Positions 28,595 to 41,135 are shown, counted from the stretch's first letter. The stretch: 64,000 bases of DNA from Nocardioides thalensis (GCF_013410655.1 NZ_JACCFP010000001.1:992001-1056000); one strand, 5' to 3'. Notes: generated from the letters alone by a model not told the origin. A program made the numbers and translations.

Positions 28595-31215
28595 TGGGCG
28601 CCCGCAGACTCGCCGGAGGGCTTGCGCTCGTCGTCCTCGCCGCCCTGACGCTGCTGCCGGGCGTCTCGGTCGGGTCGGCCGTGTCGGCACCCGACGCGCC
28701 CGAGCGCCGGTCCGCCGCGGTGCTCGCCGCTGCGGCGCCGGTCAAGGACAGCTACCGCGCTACCAAGACGATCGGCCGCGTTGTCGTCGACGCTCACGGC
28801 GTCGAGCAGCCCGTGTCGTCGTACGACATGACGGTCACGGCCGACGGCCTGACAGACCTCCGCGGGCGCGAGCGGGTGGAGGTCTCGTGGACCGGTGCGC
28901 CGCCGAGCGGCGGGCGGTCCAACGACCCGTACGGGCCGAAGGGTCTCGCCCAGGAGTACCCGGTCGTCGTCCTGCAGTGCCGAGGTCTCGACGACCCGAA
29001 GCTGCCGCCGCGGAAGCGCCTGTCCCGGGAGACCTGCTGGACCTCCGCCGTCACCCAGCGGTCGGTGCTGATCGCCTCCGGCGCGAACGCCACGTGGACC
29101 GTCGACCACTACGCCGACCCCGCGGACCGTGAGCTGATCAGCGGGATGGAGCCGTTCCCGAGCGAGGAGTGCCCCAACGTCGAGCACCCCGAGCTCGGCT
29201 GGGCCACGCACATCACGCCGTTCCGAGCCGCCAACGGCACCGTCTACCCGTTCTGCAACGCGGACGAGATCGCGCCCGAGGCTGCCGTCGACTCGGCGAT
29301 GCCGCCGGCAGAGATGGCGGCGTTCAGCGACGAGAACGGCCGCGGGGAGGTCCAGTTCGAGGTCCGCTCCGCGGTCGAGAACGAGTCGCTCGGCTGCTCC
29401 TACAAGGTGGCCTGCTCGATCGTCGTCGTGCCCATCGTCGGCATCAGCTGCGCCCAGCCGCAGCATCCGATGACCGAGGTCGACAAGGGCTGCCGGAAGT
29501 ACGGGCAGTTCCCGCCCGGCAGCAGCAACTTCGCCGGGCTCGGCGTCGACCAGGCCGTGTCGCCCGAGCTGTGGTGGAGCGAGTCCAACTGGCGCAACCG
29601 GTTCAGCATCCCGATCGACTTCGGCCTCCCGCCCGACGCGTGCGAGGTGCTCGACCAGCGCCCGCCGACCGGCTTCTACGGCTCCGAGCTGATGGCACAG
29701 GCCGCGCTCCAGTGGGCGCCGGCCTACTGCCTGAACAAGAAGCGCTTCAAGTTCCAGCTCAACCAGATGCCCGACCAGACCGGCTGGAACCTGATGGAGA
29801 CCGGCGGCGGCCCGGCGGCCTTCGTCGCGGCCGAGCACAAGCGCACCGGCTCCGATCCCGTCGGCTACGCGCCGACGGCGGTCACCGGCTTCAGCGTCGG
29901 CTACGTCATCGACCGGCCCGGCAACGCGGGGGAGTTCACCGACCTGCGGCTCAACCCGCGCCTGATCGCGAAGCTCATCACGCAGAGCTATCTCGGCTCC
30001 GACCTCGGCCGCGGGCACCCGGGCATCGGGGACAACCCGCTGGCGATCATGAACGATCCCGAGTTCATCAAGCTCAACCCGGGGCTCAGCCAGATCTCCC
30101 AGGAGGCCGGCGCCAACCTGATCTCGCTGGCCAACTCCGCCGACGTCATCCGCCAGCTGACGACGTACGTCGCCAGCGACAAGGAGGCGATGGCGTTCAT
30201 CAACGGCAAGCCCGACCCGTGGGGCATGAAGGTCAACCCGGCGTACAAGAGGATCGAGCTGCCGCGCGACGAGTGGCCACTGCTCGACGAGTACGTCCCC
30301 GAGACGGAGCAGGAGTGCCGCAAGGCCAACCCGGCGGTCTACTTCAACCTGCTGGCGGCGCCGGTCACCACGATGCGCAAGATCGCCGACGCGCTGATCG
30401 ACGCCTGGCCCTACACCGCGACCCGGTGCGAGCGCGACCTCTCGGTCGACCCGGAGAGCCCGCCGGTGTTCAAGATCGGGCGCGTCGACCGGCAGTCGTT
30501 CGGGGCGCGGTTCCTGCTCGGGCTGGCGAGCTCGGGCGACGCCGAGCGCTACGGCCTGCACGAGGCGGCGCTGGAGACCTCGAACGGCACGTACGTCGAG
30601 CCGTCGGAGGAGTCGTTCGCGGCCGCGGTCCGCGTCGCTCAGCAGGTCGGCGAGAAGGGCGACGAGTACGGCCCGTACGTCGTCGACGCGGGGCGTGCGG
30701 CGCGGGCCGGCAACGCCTATCCGGGGACGATGATCGTCTCGACCGTCGCGCGCCTGCAGAACCTCGAGCAGGAGCAGGCCGACGACGTCGCCTCCTTCAT
30801 CCGGATCGCGACGACCGAGGGCCAGCGCCCCGGCCGCGGCAACGGCTTCCTGCCCGCCGGCTACCTGCCGATCCGCAAGACCGGCGTGACCGCGAAGCTG
30901 TGGCGCCAGGCGCAGCGGACGGCCGACGCGATCGAGGCCCAGGCCGGCCCCGACGATCCCGACGACGGCTCGCCGGACCAGGACGACACACCGACGACGC
31001 CGGTGGACCCGGAGACCGGGGACCCGGAGAACGACGGCTCACCGGACGAGGACGACCCCGTCAACCCCGACCAGGCCGAGGCCGCGCCCACGACGCCCAC
31101 CAGCGCCGAGAGCTCCAACATGGGCAGGTCCCTGCTGCCCGTGCTGATGATCATCGGCCTGTTGGCCGCGGCCAGCTCGGTCGTCTCCCGTTTCGTCGGG
31201 TCGGGCCGCCCGTGA
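28594..31215 (+). CDS. large membrane-tethered exoprotein of the pst locus, function unknown
   Basis: 873 aa, not assigned to a family I can name. It has a signal peptide (about residues 1-32), a long extracellular part rich in cysteines (VLQCRGLDD, RETCWTSA, EECPN, FCNADE, LGCSYKVACSIV, ISCAQPQ), and a Pro/Asp-rich linker from about 785. One C-terminal membrane helix (LLPVLMIIGLLAAASSVVSRF) is followed by a short tail. Residues about 330-560 show scattered PstS-like features (FKFQLNQMPDQTGWN, TGFSVGYVIDRP, LNPRLIAKLITQSYL) resembling periplasmic-binding folds. It shares its C-terminal anchoring plan with the PstS encoded before it and overlaps both neighbours. It could be a phosphate-ester receptor or scaffold for PstS; this is inference. 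Confidence 0.65.
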   Translation: MGARRLAGGLALVVLAALTLLPGVSVGSAVSAPDAPERRSAAVLAAAAPVKDSYRATKTIGRVVVDAHGVEQPVSSYDMTVTADGLTDLRGRERVEVSWTGAPPSGGRSNDPYGPKGLAQEYPVVVLQCRGLDDPKLPPRKRLSRETCWTSAVTQRSVLIASGANATWTVDHYADPADRELISGMEPFPSEECPNVEHPELGWATHITPFRAANGTVYPFCNADEIAPEAAVDSAMPPAEMAAFSDENGRGEVQFEVRSAVENESLGCSYKVACSIVVVPIVGISCAQPQHPMTEVDKGCRKYGQFPPGSSNFAGLGVDQAVSPELWWSESNWRNRFSIPIDFGLPPDACEVLDQRPPTGFYGSELMAQAALQWAPAYCLNKKRFKFQLNQMPDQTGWNLMETGGGPAAFVAAEHKRTGSDPVGYAPTAVTGFSVGYVIDRPGNAGEFTDLRLNPRLIAKLITQSYLGSDLGRGHPGIGDNPLAIMNDPEFIKLNPGLSQISQEAGANLISLANSADVIRQLTTYVASDKEAMAFINGKPDPWGMKVNPAYKRIELPRDEWPLLDEYVPETEQECRKANPAVYFNLLAAPVTTMRKIADALIDAWPYTATRCERDLSVDPESPPVFKIGRVDRQSFGARFLLGLASSGDAERYGLHEAALETSNGTYVEPSEESFAAAVRVAQQVGEKGDEYGPYVVDAGRAARAGNAYPGTMIVSTVARLQNLEQEQADDVASFIRIATTEGQRPGRGNGFLPAGYLPIRKTGVTAKLWRQAQRTADAIEAQAGPDDPDDGSPDQDDTPTTPVDPETGDPENDGSPDEDDPVNPDQAEAAPTTPTSAESSNMGRSLLPVLMIIGLLAAASSVVSRFVGSGRP

Positions 31216-32243
31216 GCGCACCCACCGCCCCACCGCCGCCCCCACCGCCGCCCCCGCCCGCGCCGGCCGCACCCGGCGCGCGCAGGCGACCCAGCGCGCT
31301 CGACCGGCCGATCGGCTGGGCCCGCGCGGCGGGCTCGTGGTTCGAACGTCGTCGTCGCGCGGTCGTCGCGTGGCAGGCCCGGCGGCCGCCGCGGGCGCCG
31401 CGCCCGGAGCCGCAGGGGAGCGCAGCGGTCCTCTCGACGTCGAGCGCCATCCTGGCGATCGTCTGCGGCTGGATGGTCGTCCACCTGCTGTTCTTCGGCA
31501 ACGTGTCGCACGCCCGCGACCAGGACCTGCTGTACCGCGAGTTCCGCACCCAGCTCGCCGGGCTGACCGCGCCCGTCGGACCCGTCGTCGACGCCGGCGA
31601 GCCGGTGGCCCTGCTCCGGCTCCCGACCCTGGACGTCGAGGAGGTCGTGGTCGAGGGCACCGCGGCCGGAGATCTCTTCGCGGGTCCCGGTCACAAGCGC
31701 AACACGGTGCTGCCGGGCCAGGTCGGCACCTCGCTCGTCTACGGCCGCTCCACGACGTACGGCGCGCCGTTCGCCGACATCGGGCTGCTCGACAACGGCG
31801 ACCCGATCGACGTCGTGATGGCCCAGGGCGAGCTCACGTTCTACGTGCTCGGCGTACGACGGGACGGCGATCCTCTGCCGCCGCCCCGGGGTGACGGTGT
31901 CGCCCGACTGACGCTGGTGAGCACCGTGGGCGGTGGCCGGCTCGCCGCCCTCACCCCGGGCGAGACCGTCTACGTCGACGCCGAGGCGACGGAGGGGTTC
32001 GGCGCGCCCGGCGGCGTGCCGCCGACGGTGCCCGAGTCGGAGGAGGCGCTGGCACGCGGCACGACGGCGCTCCCGATGCTCTGCCTCTGCCTCGCCCTCC
32101 TGACGGCGCTGACCGTCGCCATCATCGCCGCGCGCGAGCGCTGGTCGGCCGCGCTGGTGTGGGTCGTCGCCGCACCGGTGGCGGTGGCTCTCGCCTGGGG
32201 CACGACGGACACCGCGATGCGGCTGCTCCCCAACCTGATCTGA
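31212..32243 (+). CDS. sortase-fold membrane protein lacking catalytic His and Cys (pseudosortase)
   Basis: 343 aa. A proline run (residues about 7-19), a basic region, then a first membrane helix (about 75-95). The sortase-like domain spans about 130-258: VVVEGTAAGDLFAGPGHKRN, VLPGQVGTSLVYGRSTTYG and RLTLVSTVGGGRL align with the class E/C sortase pattern. Two further helices lie near 286-307 and 313-330. Where active sortases have GHRTTYG this protein has GRSTTYG (Arg179 for His). Where they have LTLVTC it has LTLVST (Thr238 for Cys). Its three cysteines (85, 291, 293) are in membrane helices. Transpeptidase activity is therefore unlikely. The GTG start overlaps the preceding stop. Confidence 0.75.
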   Translation: MSAPTAPPPPPPPPPPAPAAPGARRRPSALDRPIGWARAAGSWFERRRRAVVAWQARRPPRAPRPEPQGSAAVLSTSSAILAIVCGWMVVHLLFFGNVSHARDQDLLYREFRTQLAGLTAPVGPVVDAGEPVALLRLPTLDVEEVVVEGTAAGDLFAGPGHKRNTVLPGQVGTSLVYGRSTTYGAPFADIGLLDNGDPIDVVMAQGELTFYVLGVRRDGDPLPPPRGDGVARLTLVSTVGGGRLAALTPGETVYVDAEATEGFGAPGGVPPTVPESEEALARGTTALPMLCLCLALLTALTVAIIAARERWSAALVWVVAAPVAVALAWGTTDTAMRLLPNLI

Positions 32244-32304
32244 CCCGACCGCTCAACCGACAACTGAACACATCGCACGACCAATCCCGAGGAAGAAGAG
32301 ACAG

Positions 32305-33873
32305 ATGTTCGTACGCAAGACGCTGATGGGTGTCCTCGCCGGCGCCCTCGCCGCGACGGCAGTGTGGTCGGCCGCGCCGGCGCACGCTGAGACGCTGCCC
32401 GACGACACGACGTTCACGCCCGTCGCCAACGACCTCATCGGCGTGGGGTCGGACACCAGCCAGCACGCGGTCAAGCTGCTGGCCGACGCCTACAACGCGG
32501 CCAACCCGGGCGCCGGCTACCGGGTGGCGACGTTCCAGGCGCTGGGCGGTGGGCAGATCCCCCTGCCGAGCGGCGACATCAATCGGCCGAACGGGTCGGG
32601 CGCGGGCAAGAGCCTGCTCTACGGCGCCGGGGACAACGCCGACATCGACTACGCGCGGTCGTCCTCGGGCCTCAACGACGCCGAGAAGGCCGCGGGCCTG
32701 CAGGCCATCCCGTTCGCCCTCGACTCGCTCCAGATGGCGGTCTCGGCGAACGTCGCGTCCAACGCCCCCGTGAAGCTGACGCCCGCCCAGATCGTGAGCA
32801 TCTACAAGGGCGACATCACCAACTGGAACGAGGTCGGCGGCAGCGCCGGCACGATCGTGCCGATGATCCCGCAGAGCGGCTCGGGCACCCGGTCCTTCTT
32901 CATCGGCGAGCTGAAGAAGATGAACGCCGGCGTCGACGTCGTCCTGGCCGCCGGGGTCCAGGAGGTCCAGGAGCACGAGGACGACCCGATCAAGGGCAAC
33001 GCCAACGCGATCGCACCCTTCTCGGTCGGCCGCGCCGGCCTCACCCCGGGCACGCTCCGGCTCCTCTCCACCACGGCCAACGGCGGCTGGAACGCCGACC
33101 GTGCGCTCTACAACGTGGTCCGCCAGGCCGACGCGGCCAGCGCCAAGGTCCAGGCCGTCTTCGGCAGCGCGGGCTTCTTCTGCTCCGACGCCGCCACCGA
33201 CCTGATCAACGAGGCCGGCTTCGGCCAGCTCGCCCGGCCCGGCGACGGCGGCGTCTGCGGCCAGGTCGGCCAGTCGTCGGCGACGAACTTCACCCTCAAC
33301 CTCCCGGCGGAGCCGATCGAGACCACCACGTCGGTCGCCGGCACCAGCCCGGGGGCGAAGAAGGCGACGCTCAAGGCGACCGTCGCGTCGTCCCCGACCG
33401 CGCAGGGCACCGTCGACTTCTTCGAGGGTGAGACCAAGGTCGGCTCCGCTCCGCTCGTCGGTGGCGTCGCCACGCTCAACCTGACCGGCGTCGCCCCCGG
33501 CAAGCACTCCTACACCGCGACGTTCGTCCCGGCCGAGGACACCGACTTCGTCGAGTCCTCGGACGCGACGCCCGCCGTCGTCACCGTGAAGACCTCGGCG
33601 ACGATCGCCGAGTCGTTCCCGTCGGCGGTCAAGAAGGGCGCGCGCGCCAAGGGCACCGTCACCGTGACGCTGGCCGGCATCAGCGCCAAGGCGACCGGCA
33701 AGGTCGTCGTCAAGAAGGGCGCCAAGACTGTCGGCTCCGGCACGCTCAGCAACGGCAAGGTCACGATCACGCTGGTCAAGCTCGCGAAGGGCAAGAACAG
33801 CCTGACCATCAGCTGGGCCGGGGACAAGAACGGGGTGAAGGCGACGAAGTCCTTCACCATCACCCAGAAGTGA
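32305..33873 (+). CDS. PstS-like substrate-binding protein with C-terminal Ig-like modules
   Basis: 522 aa. The signal peptide ends near APAHA (residue about 28). The binding domain (about 30-340) is PstS-like, with NDLIGVGSDTSQHAVKLLAD, IPFALDSLQMAVSANV, VSIYKGDITNWNEVGG and IPQSGSGTRSFFI. Two Ig-like modules follow, about 345-430 and 435-522. Their ends are Lys-rich (KKGAKTVGSGTLSNGKVTIT), with no membrane anchor, lipobox or LPXTG. It probably binds phosphate or a phosphorylated ligand and stays in the cell wall through its Ig-like, cationic tail. GAGGAAGAAGAG precedes the ATG. Confidence 0.82.
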   Translation: MFVRKTLMGVLAGALAATAVWSAAPAHAETLPDDTTFTPVANDLIGVGSDTSQHAVKLLADAYNAANPGAGYRVATFQALGGGQIPLPSGDINRPNGSGAGKSLLYGAGDNADIDYARSSSGLNDAEKAAGLQAIPFALDSLQMAVSANVASNAPVKLTPAQIVSIYKGDITNWNEVGGSAGTIVPMIPQSGSGTRSFFIGELKKMNAGVDVVLAAGVQEVQEHEDDPIKGNANAIAPFSVGRAGLTPGTLRLLSTTANGGWNADRALYNVVRQADAASAKVQAVFGSAGFFCSDAATDLINEAGFGQLARPGDGGVCGQVGQSSATNFTLNLPAEPIETTTSVAGTSPGAKKATLKATVASSPTAQGTVDFFEGETKVGSAPLVGGVATLNLTGVAPGKHSYTATFVPAEDTDFVESSDATPAVVTVKTSATIAESFPSAVKKGARAKGTVTVTLAGISAKATGKVVVKKGAKTVGSGTLSNGKVTITLVKLAKGKNSLTISWAGDKNGVKATKSFTITQK

Positions 33874-33902
33874 GTCCGCGCGCACCCGCGCGCTGACCTC
33901 GG

Positions 33903-33936
33903 ACCCGGGTGGCCGCACTTCGACGGCCACCCGGGT
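33903..33936 (+). terminator. 13-bp hairpin between pstS-like gene and pstB
   Basis: Perfect arms 33903-33915 and 33924-33936, 8-base loop, no U-run. It lies 30 bases after the PstS-like stop and 30 bases before pstB. It may end most transcripts, letting the abundant binding proteins outnumber the ATPase, or stabilise upstream mRNA. Confidence 0.6.
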
Positions 33937-33965
33937 TCGGCCCTGCATCACGAAAGAACTGCTTG

Positions 33966-34805
33966 ATGACTGCCCTTCCGCCCCCACCACTGCCCGCACC
34001 GACCTCGGTCGACGCGCCCGCGCCGGCGAGCCTCGCCGAGCTCGAGGCGCGGGAGATCACTGCCTGGTTCGGCAGCCACCAGGTGCTCGACCGGGTGTCC
34101 CTCACGATGCCGGCCGGCGGGATCACCGCGCTGATCGGGCCCTCCGGCTGCGGCAAGTCGACGTTCCTGCGCATCCTCAACCGGATGCACGAGCTGGTGC
34201 CGTCGGCGAAGCTGGCGGGCGAGGTCCTGCTCGACGGCGAGGACATCTACGACCCGGGCAAGCGGCTGATCGACGCCCGCCGCGCGATCGGCATGGTGTT
34301 CCAGAAGCCCAACCCGTTCCCCGCGATGTCGATCCGGGAGAACGTCCTGGCCGGCCTCAAGCTCACCGGCACCAAGATGCGCAAGAGCGACAAGGCGGAC
34401 CTCGTCGAGTCGTGCCTCACGAAGGGCGGTCTCTGGAACGAGGTGAAGGACCGCCTCGACGCCCCCGGCGGCGGCCTGTCGGGCGGGCAGCAGCAGCGGC
34501 TCTGCATCGCGCGGTCCCTGGCGGTCAGGCCGCGGGTGCTGCTGATGGACGAGCCGTGCTCGGCCCTCGACCCCACCTCGACCCGGGTGATCGAGGAGAC
34601 CATGGTCGAGCTGGCGCAGGAGGTGACGATCGTGATCGTCACCCACAACATGCAGCAGGCGGCGCGCGTCTCCGATCAGTGCGCGTTCTTCCTCGCCTCG
34701 CACCGGACCCCGGGTGTCATCGTGGAGCACGGCGACACCCGCGCGATGTTCGAGAACCCGCAGGACTCCCGCACCGCCGACTACGTCAACGGCCGGTTCG
34801 GCTGA
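33966..34805 (+). CDS. pstB: phosphate ABC transporter ATP-binding protein PstB
   Basis: 279 aa. Walker [20 protein letters not shown], the PstB-typical Q-loop region [20 protein letters not shown], signature [17 protein letters not shown], Walker [14 protein letters not shown], and H-loop [13 protein letters not shown] are all present. The C-terminus [26 protein letters not shown] is diagnostic for PstB. It energises the PstC-PstA channel. The ATG at 33966 is the family-consistent start. A short Pro/Ala-rich leader precedes the domain. phoU is not adjacent. Confidence 0.94.
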   Translation: MTALPPPPLPAPTSVDAPAPASLAELEAREITAWFGSHQVLDRVSLTMPAGGITALIGPSGCGKSTFLRILNRMHELVPSAKLAGEVLLDGEDIYDPGKRLIDARRAIGMVFQKPNPFPAMSIRENVLAGLKLTGTKMRKSDKADLVESCLTKGGLWNEVKDRLDAPGGGLSGGQQQRLCIARSLAVRPRVLLMDEPCSALDPTSTRVIEETMVELAQEVTIVIVTHNMQQAARVSDQCAFFLASHRTPGVIVEHGDTRAMFENPQDSRTADYVNGRFG

Positions 34806-34856
34806 GCGGCCGGGGCGGCGACGGAACCGTCGGGCGGTCAGGGACGTCTGCTGGGC

Positions 34857-36158
34857 ATGATCTCGCGACGCGACGCGCTCCGACTCGCCGTACTGGCGGT
34901 CGCCGCCCCTGCTCTGGTGTCCTGTGGCGACGAGACGAGCGGAGGACACACGATGGCGCAAGGCGAGGTCGACCTGGCCGGCTCCGACACGGCCCGCTCC
35001 GAGGGGGACCGGGCCGCGATCCCTGGCGTCGTCGCCGCGATGCACGGCTTCGCCGGCGATCTCTACGGCGAGCTGCCGGCGGACGGTAACCTCGTGGTCT
35101 CGCCGTACTCCGTGGTGGCCGCGCTCGGGATGACGCTCACCGGCGCCGGCGGCCACACGGCCCGGGAGATGCGGGACGTGCTCGGCGCCGACGACCGGTT
35201 CCACGGCGGGCTCAACGCGCTGACGACGTACGTCGAGGGGCTCGCGGGGCCGGTGCCGCACCGCGACGGCAAGGAGATCGCGCTCGACACCGCCAACCAG
35301 CTCTTCGGCCAGCGGGGCGTCGGCTGGGAGAAGGCCTTCCTCGACACCCTCGCCCGTGAGTACGGCGCCGCGGTGCGCACCGTCGACTTCGAGGGCGCCG
35401 CGGAGGACGCGCGCGTCCTCATCAACGACTGGGTCGCCGGGCGCACCCACGACCGGATCCGCGACCTCATCGCCCGCGGCGTCCTCGACGCGGCGACCCG
35501 GCTCGTGCTCGTCAACGCGATCTACCTCAAAGCGCCCTGGGAGAAGCCGTTCGAGCCGTCGTCCACGCGCGACGGCACGTTCCACCTGACCGACGGCGGC
35601 ACGACCCGGGTCCCGATGATGAGCGGCAGCCCGTACGGCGCGCTGACGCGCGGCGACGGCTGGCAGGCCGCCCGGATCCCGTACGCCGGCGGCACGCTCG
35701 CGATGACCGTGGTGCTGCCCGACGAGGGCCGGCTGGCCGACGTCGAGCAGGAGGTGGTCCGCGGCGGCCTGCCGCAGATGCTGGCCGGCGGACGTGGCAC
35801 GACGCTCGACCTGCGGCTGCCGCGCTGGACGTTCCGCAGCAACGCCCAGCTGGCCGGCATCCTCGGGAGTCTCGGCATGCCGTCGGCCTTCGGCTCCGAC
35901 GCGGACTTCCGGCCGATGACCGACGAGGACCTCGACCTCCGCATCGGCGAGGTCGTGCACCAGGGCTTCGTCGCCGTCGACGAGCACGGCACCGAGGCGG
36001 CCGCCGCCACCGCGGTCGTGATGGAGACCACCGCGATGCCCGTCACGGTCCCGTTCCACGTCGACCGGCCGTTCCTGTTCGTCATTCACGACGTCGAGCA
36101 CGGCACCCCGCTCTTCCTCGGCCGGGTGACCGATCCCGGGGTCGGCGCCGTCGGGTAG
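34857..36158 (+). CDS. serpin (serine protease inhibitor family) lipoprotein
   Basis: 433 aa. The N-terminus MISRRDALRLAV has twin arginines and a lipobox LVSC with Cys23, suggesting a Tat-exported lipoprotein. Residues about 60-425 are a complete serpin fold: NLVVSPYSVVAALGMTLTGA, LVNAIYLKAPWEKPF, and the hinge GTEAAAATAVV followed by the distal signature VDRPFLFVIHD. The small-residue hinge suggests an inhibitory serpin able to insert its reactive loop. The scissile bond is expected in METTAMPVTV, but loop length differs from antitrypsin by about two residues, so P1 is unclear. Bacterial serpins are sparse. Target could be a host, competitor or self protease. Confidence 0.9.
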   Translation: MISRRDALRLAVLAVAAPALVSCGDETSGGHTMAQGEVDLAGSDTARSEGDRAAIPGVVAAMHGFAGDLYGELPADGNLVVSPYSVVAALGMTLTGAGGHTAREMRDVLGADDRFHGGLNALTTYVEGLAGPVPHRDGKEIALDTANQLFGQRGVGWEKAFLDTLAREYGAAVRTVDFEGAAEDARVLINDWVAGRTHDRIRDLIARGVLDAATRLVLVNAIYLKAPWEKPFEPSSTRDGTFHLTDGGTTRVPMMSGSPYGALTRGDGWQAARIPYAGGTLAMTVVLPDEGRLADVEQEVVRGGLPQMLAGGRGTTLDLRLPRWTFRSNAQLAGILGSLGMPSAFGSDADFRPMTDEDLDLRIGEVVHQGFVAVDEHGTEAAAATAVVMETTAMPVTVPFHVDRPFLFVIHDVEHGTPLFLGRVTDPGVGAVG

Positions 36159-36165
36159 GCGCAGG

Positions 36166-36171
36166 TAACCT
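36166..36171 (+). promoter_or_regulatory. -10 box of mfd
   Basis: TAACCT, 8 bases before the GTG start and just after the serpin stop; no ribosome-binding site, so a leaderless transcript is likely. Confidence 0.35.
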
Positions 36172-36179
36172 CTCACTTC

Positions 36180-39739
<3,560 letters not shown>

Positions 39740-39743
<4 letters not shown>

Positions 39744-40405
39744 CCCGAGTGAAGCTCTCCCTCGCCTCTGCCGTCGCCGGCGTCGCGATCCTCGCGACCG
39801 GTTGTGGAGCCGACAACATCGTCGGTGGCGAGCCGCCCGCGCCGGGCGTCGCCGCCGAGGTCGAGGACGCCACGCTCGACCTCGAGCAGGTCGACGTTTT
39901 GACCGACGCCATCTGCTCGTCGCTGGAGAACGACCCGACGTCGCAGGCGACCTCGCGCGCGATCGTGCAGACCAGCGTCGTCGCCCAGTGGGCGAGTGCA
40001 GAGGTCGCCCGCGCGCTGGTCGAGCAGCAGGACGTCTCGCTCGACGTGCAGCCCGCCGACTACGCCAGCATCCCCGGCTGGGACGAGTTCTCCGAGGAGG
40101 AGCAGGAGGCGGTGCGCACCTACATCGACGCGATCCAGTACCTCCAGGCCGCGGTCCCGGAGGTCGGCGACGAGGAGGGCATGCTCGACACGAGCGAGGT
40201 CGACGTGACGATCAACCCGCGCTTCGACCTCGACACCGAGGGCGCGATCGAGCGGGCCGACCGCCAGACCTCCGTCGCGGTCAGCTCCGAGGCCCTGGTC
40301 GGCACGGCCGAGCAGCTCGACCCGGAGCAGGTCGAGGCGCTGCCCGACAGCCAGCTCTGTGGCCGCCGCGGTACGGCGCCCGCCGCGCCGCCGCTCGCCC
40401 CGTAG
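39740..40405 (+). CDS. exported lipoprotein, function unknown
   Basis: 221 aa. The signal peptide ends in lipobox LATGC with Cys22. The mature protein is acidic and largely helical, with a C-terminal Pro/Ala tail. Its place between mfd and mazG is where many actinobacteria carry a small SurA/PrsA-like lipoprotein, and residues about 45-130 could be a degenerate SurA N-terminal-type helical domain. I see no peptidyl-prolyl isomerase domain, so chaperone function is only a possibility. It overlaps mfd (GTGA) and ends 2 bases before mazG, so the three are one operon. Confidence 0.7.
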
Positions 40406-40407
40406 GC

Positions 40408-41013
40408 ATGACCGACGGGCCGGACGGCTCGGGGACGGACGCCGTCGCGGCGTTCGTCGAGGTGATGCGCCGCCTGCGGGCCGAGTGCCCGTGGAAGCAG
40501 GAGCAGACCCACCGCTCGCTCGCGCGCTACCTGCTCGAGGAGACCCACGAGACCCTCGAGGCCATCGACACCGGCGACACCGCGCACCTGCGCGAGGAGC
40601 TGGGCGACCTGCTGCTCCAGGTGGTGTTCCATGCGGTCATCGCCGAGCAGGCGGGGGAATTCGACCTCGACGACATCGCCTCCGACATCACCGCGAAGAT
40701 GGTGCGCCGCAACCCGCACGTGTTCGGCGACGGCGCCGCGGAGGACGTCGAGTCGGTCACCGAGGTCTGGGAGCAGATCAAGGCCCAGGAGAAGCAGCGC
40801 ACCTCACCCGTCGAGGGCCTCCCGCCGACCCTGCCGGCGCTCCTGTACGCCGACAAGGTGCTCGACCGGCTCGCCCGCGACGGTCGGGCGGCCGACGTCG
40901 ATCCCGACTCCGACGACCTCGGCGACCGCCTGCTCGCCCTCGTGGCGGAGGCCCGCGCCACGGGCACCGACCCCGAGCAGGCGCTGCGGGACGCCGTACG
41001 TCGCCGGATCTGA
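40408..41013 (+). CDS. mazG: nucleoside triphosphate pyrophosphohydrolase MazG
   Basis: 201 aa. It has a MazG all-alpha NTP pyrophosphatase domain with CPWKQEQTHRSLARYLLEE at residues about 27-45, the metal-binding acidic pairs in LLEETHETLEAI and LREELGDLLLQVVFHA, and the later VTEVWEQIKAQEK. It hydrolyses (d)NTPs to monophosphates and pyrophosphate. In mycobacteria it guards against oxidised dCTP. Length suggests one catalytic domain plus a shortened second half. The ATG start follows the lipoprotein stop after two bases. Confidence 0.92.
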   Translation: MTDGPDGSGTDAVAAFVEVMRRLRAECPWKQEQTHRSLARYLLEETHETLEAIDTGDTAHLREELGDLLLQVVFHAVIAEQAGEFDLDDIASDITAKMVRRNPHVFGDGAAEDVESVTEVWEQIKAQEKQRTSPVEGLPPTLPALLYADKVLDRLARDGRAADVDPDSDDLGDRLLALVAEARATGTDPEQALRDAVRRRI

Positions 41014-41135
41014 TAACGCCTGCGGCCTTGGCGTGGCGCCCGACCGCGAGCGGTGCCATCGTTCGACGTGCTCCGATCCGGTCCACCTCCTGGACCGCGT
41101 GCTCCGTCGGCTCTGCGGGGCGGGACGCTCGGGGT

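Noticed and set aside
31215..31275. Proline-codon run at the start of the sortase-like gene as an assembly artefact
   Set aside because: Pro-rich cytoplasmic leaders are common in actinobacterial sortase-like and membrane proteins, and the frame continues cleanly into the first membrane helix.
31212..32243. Calling this gene an active sortase that anchors the neighbouring exoproteins
   Set aside because: Catalytic His and Cys are replaced and none of the neighbours carries an LPXTG-type signal.
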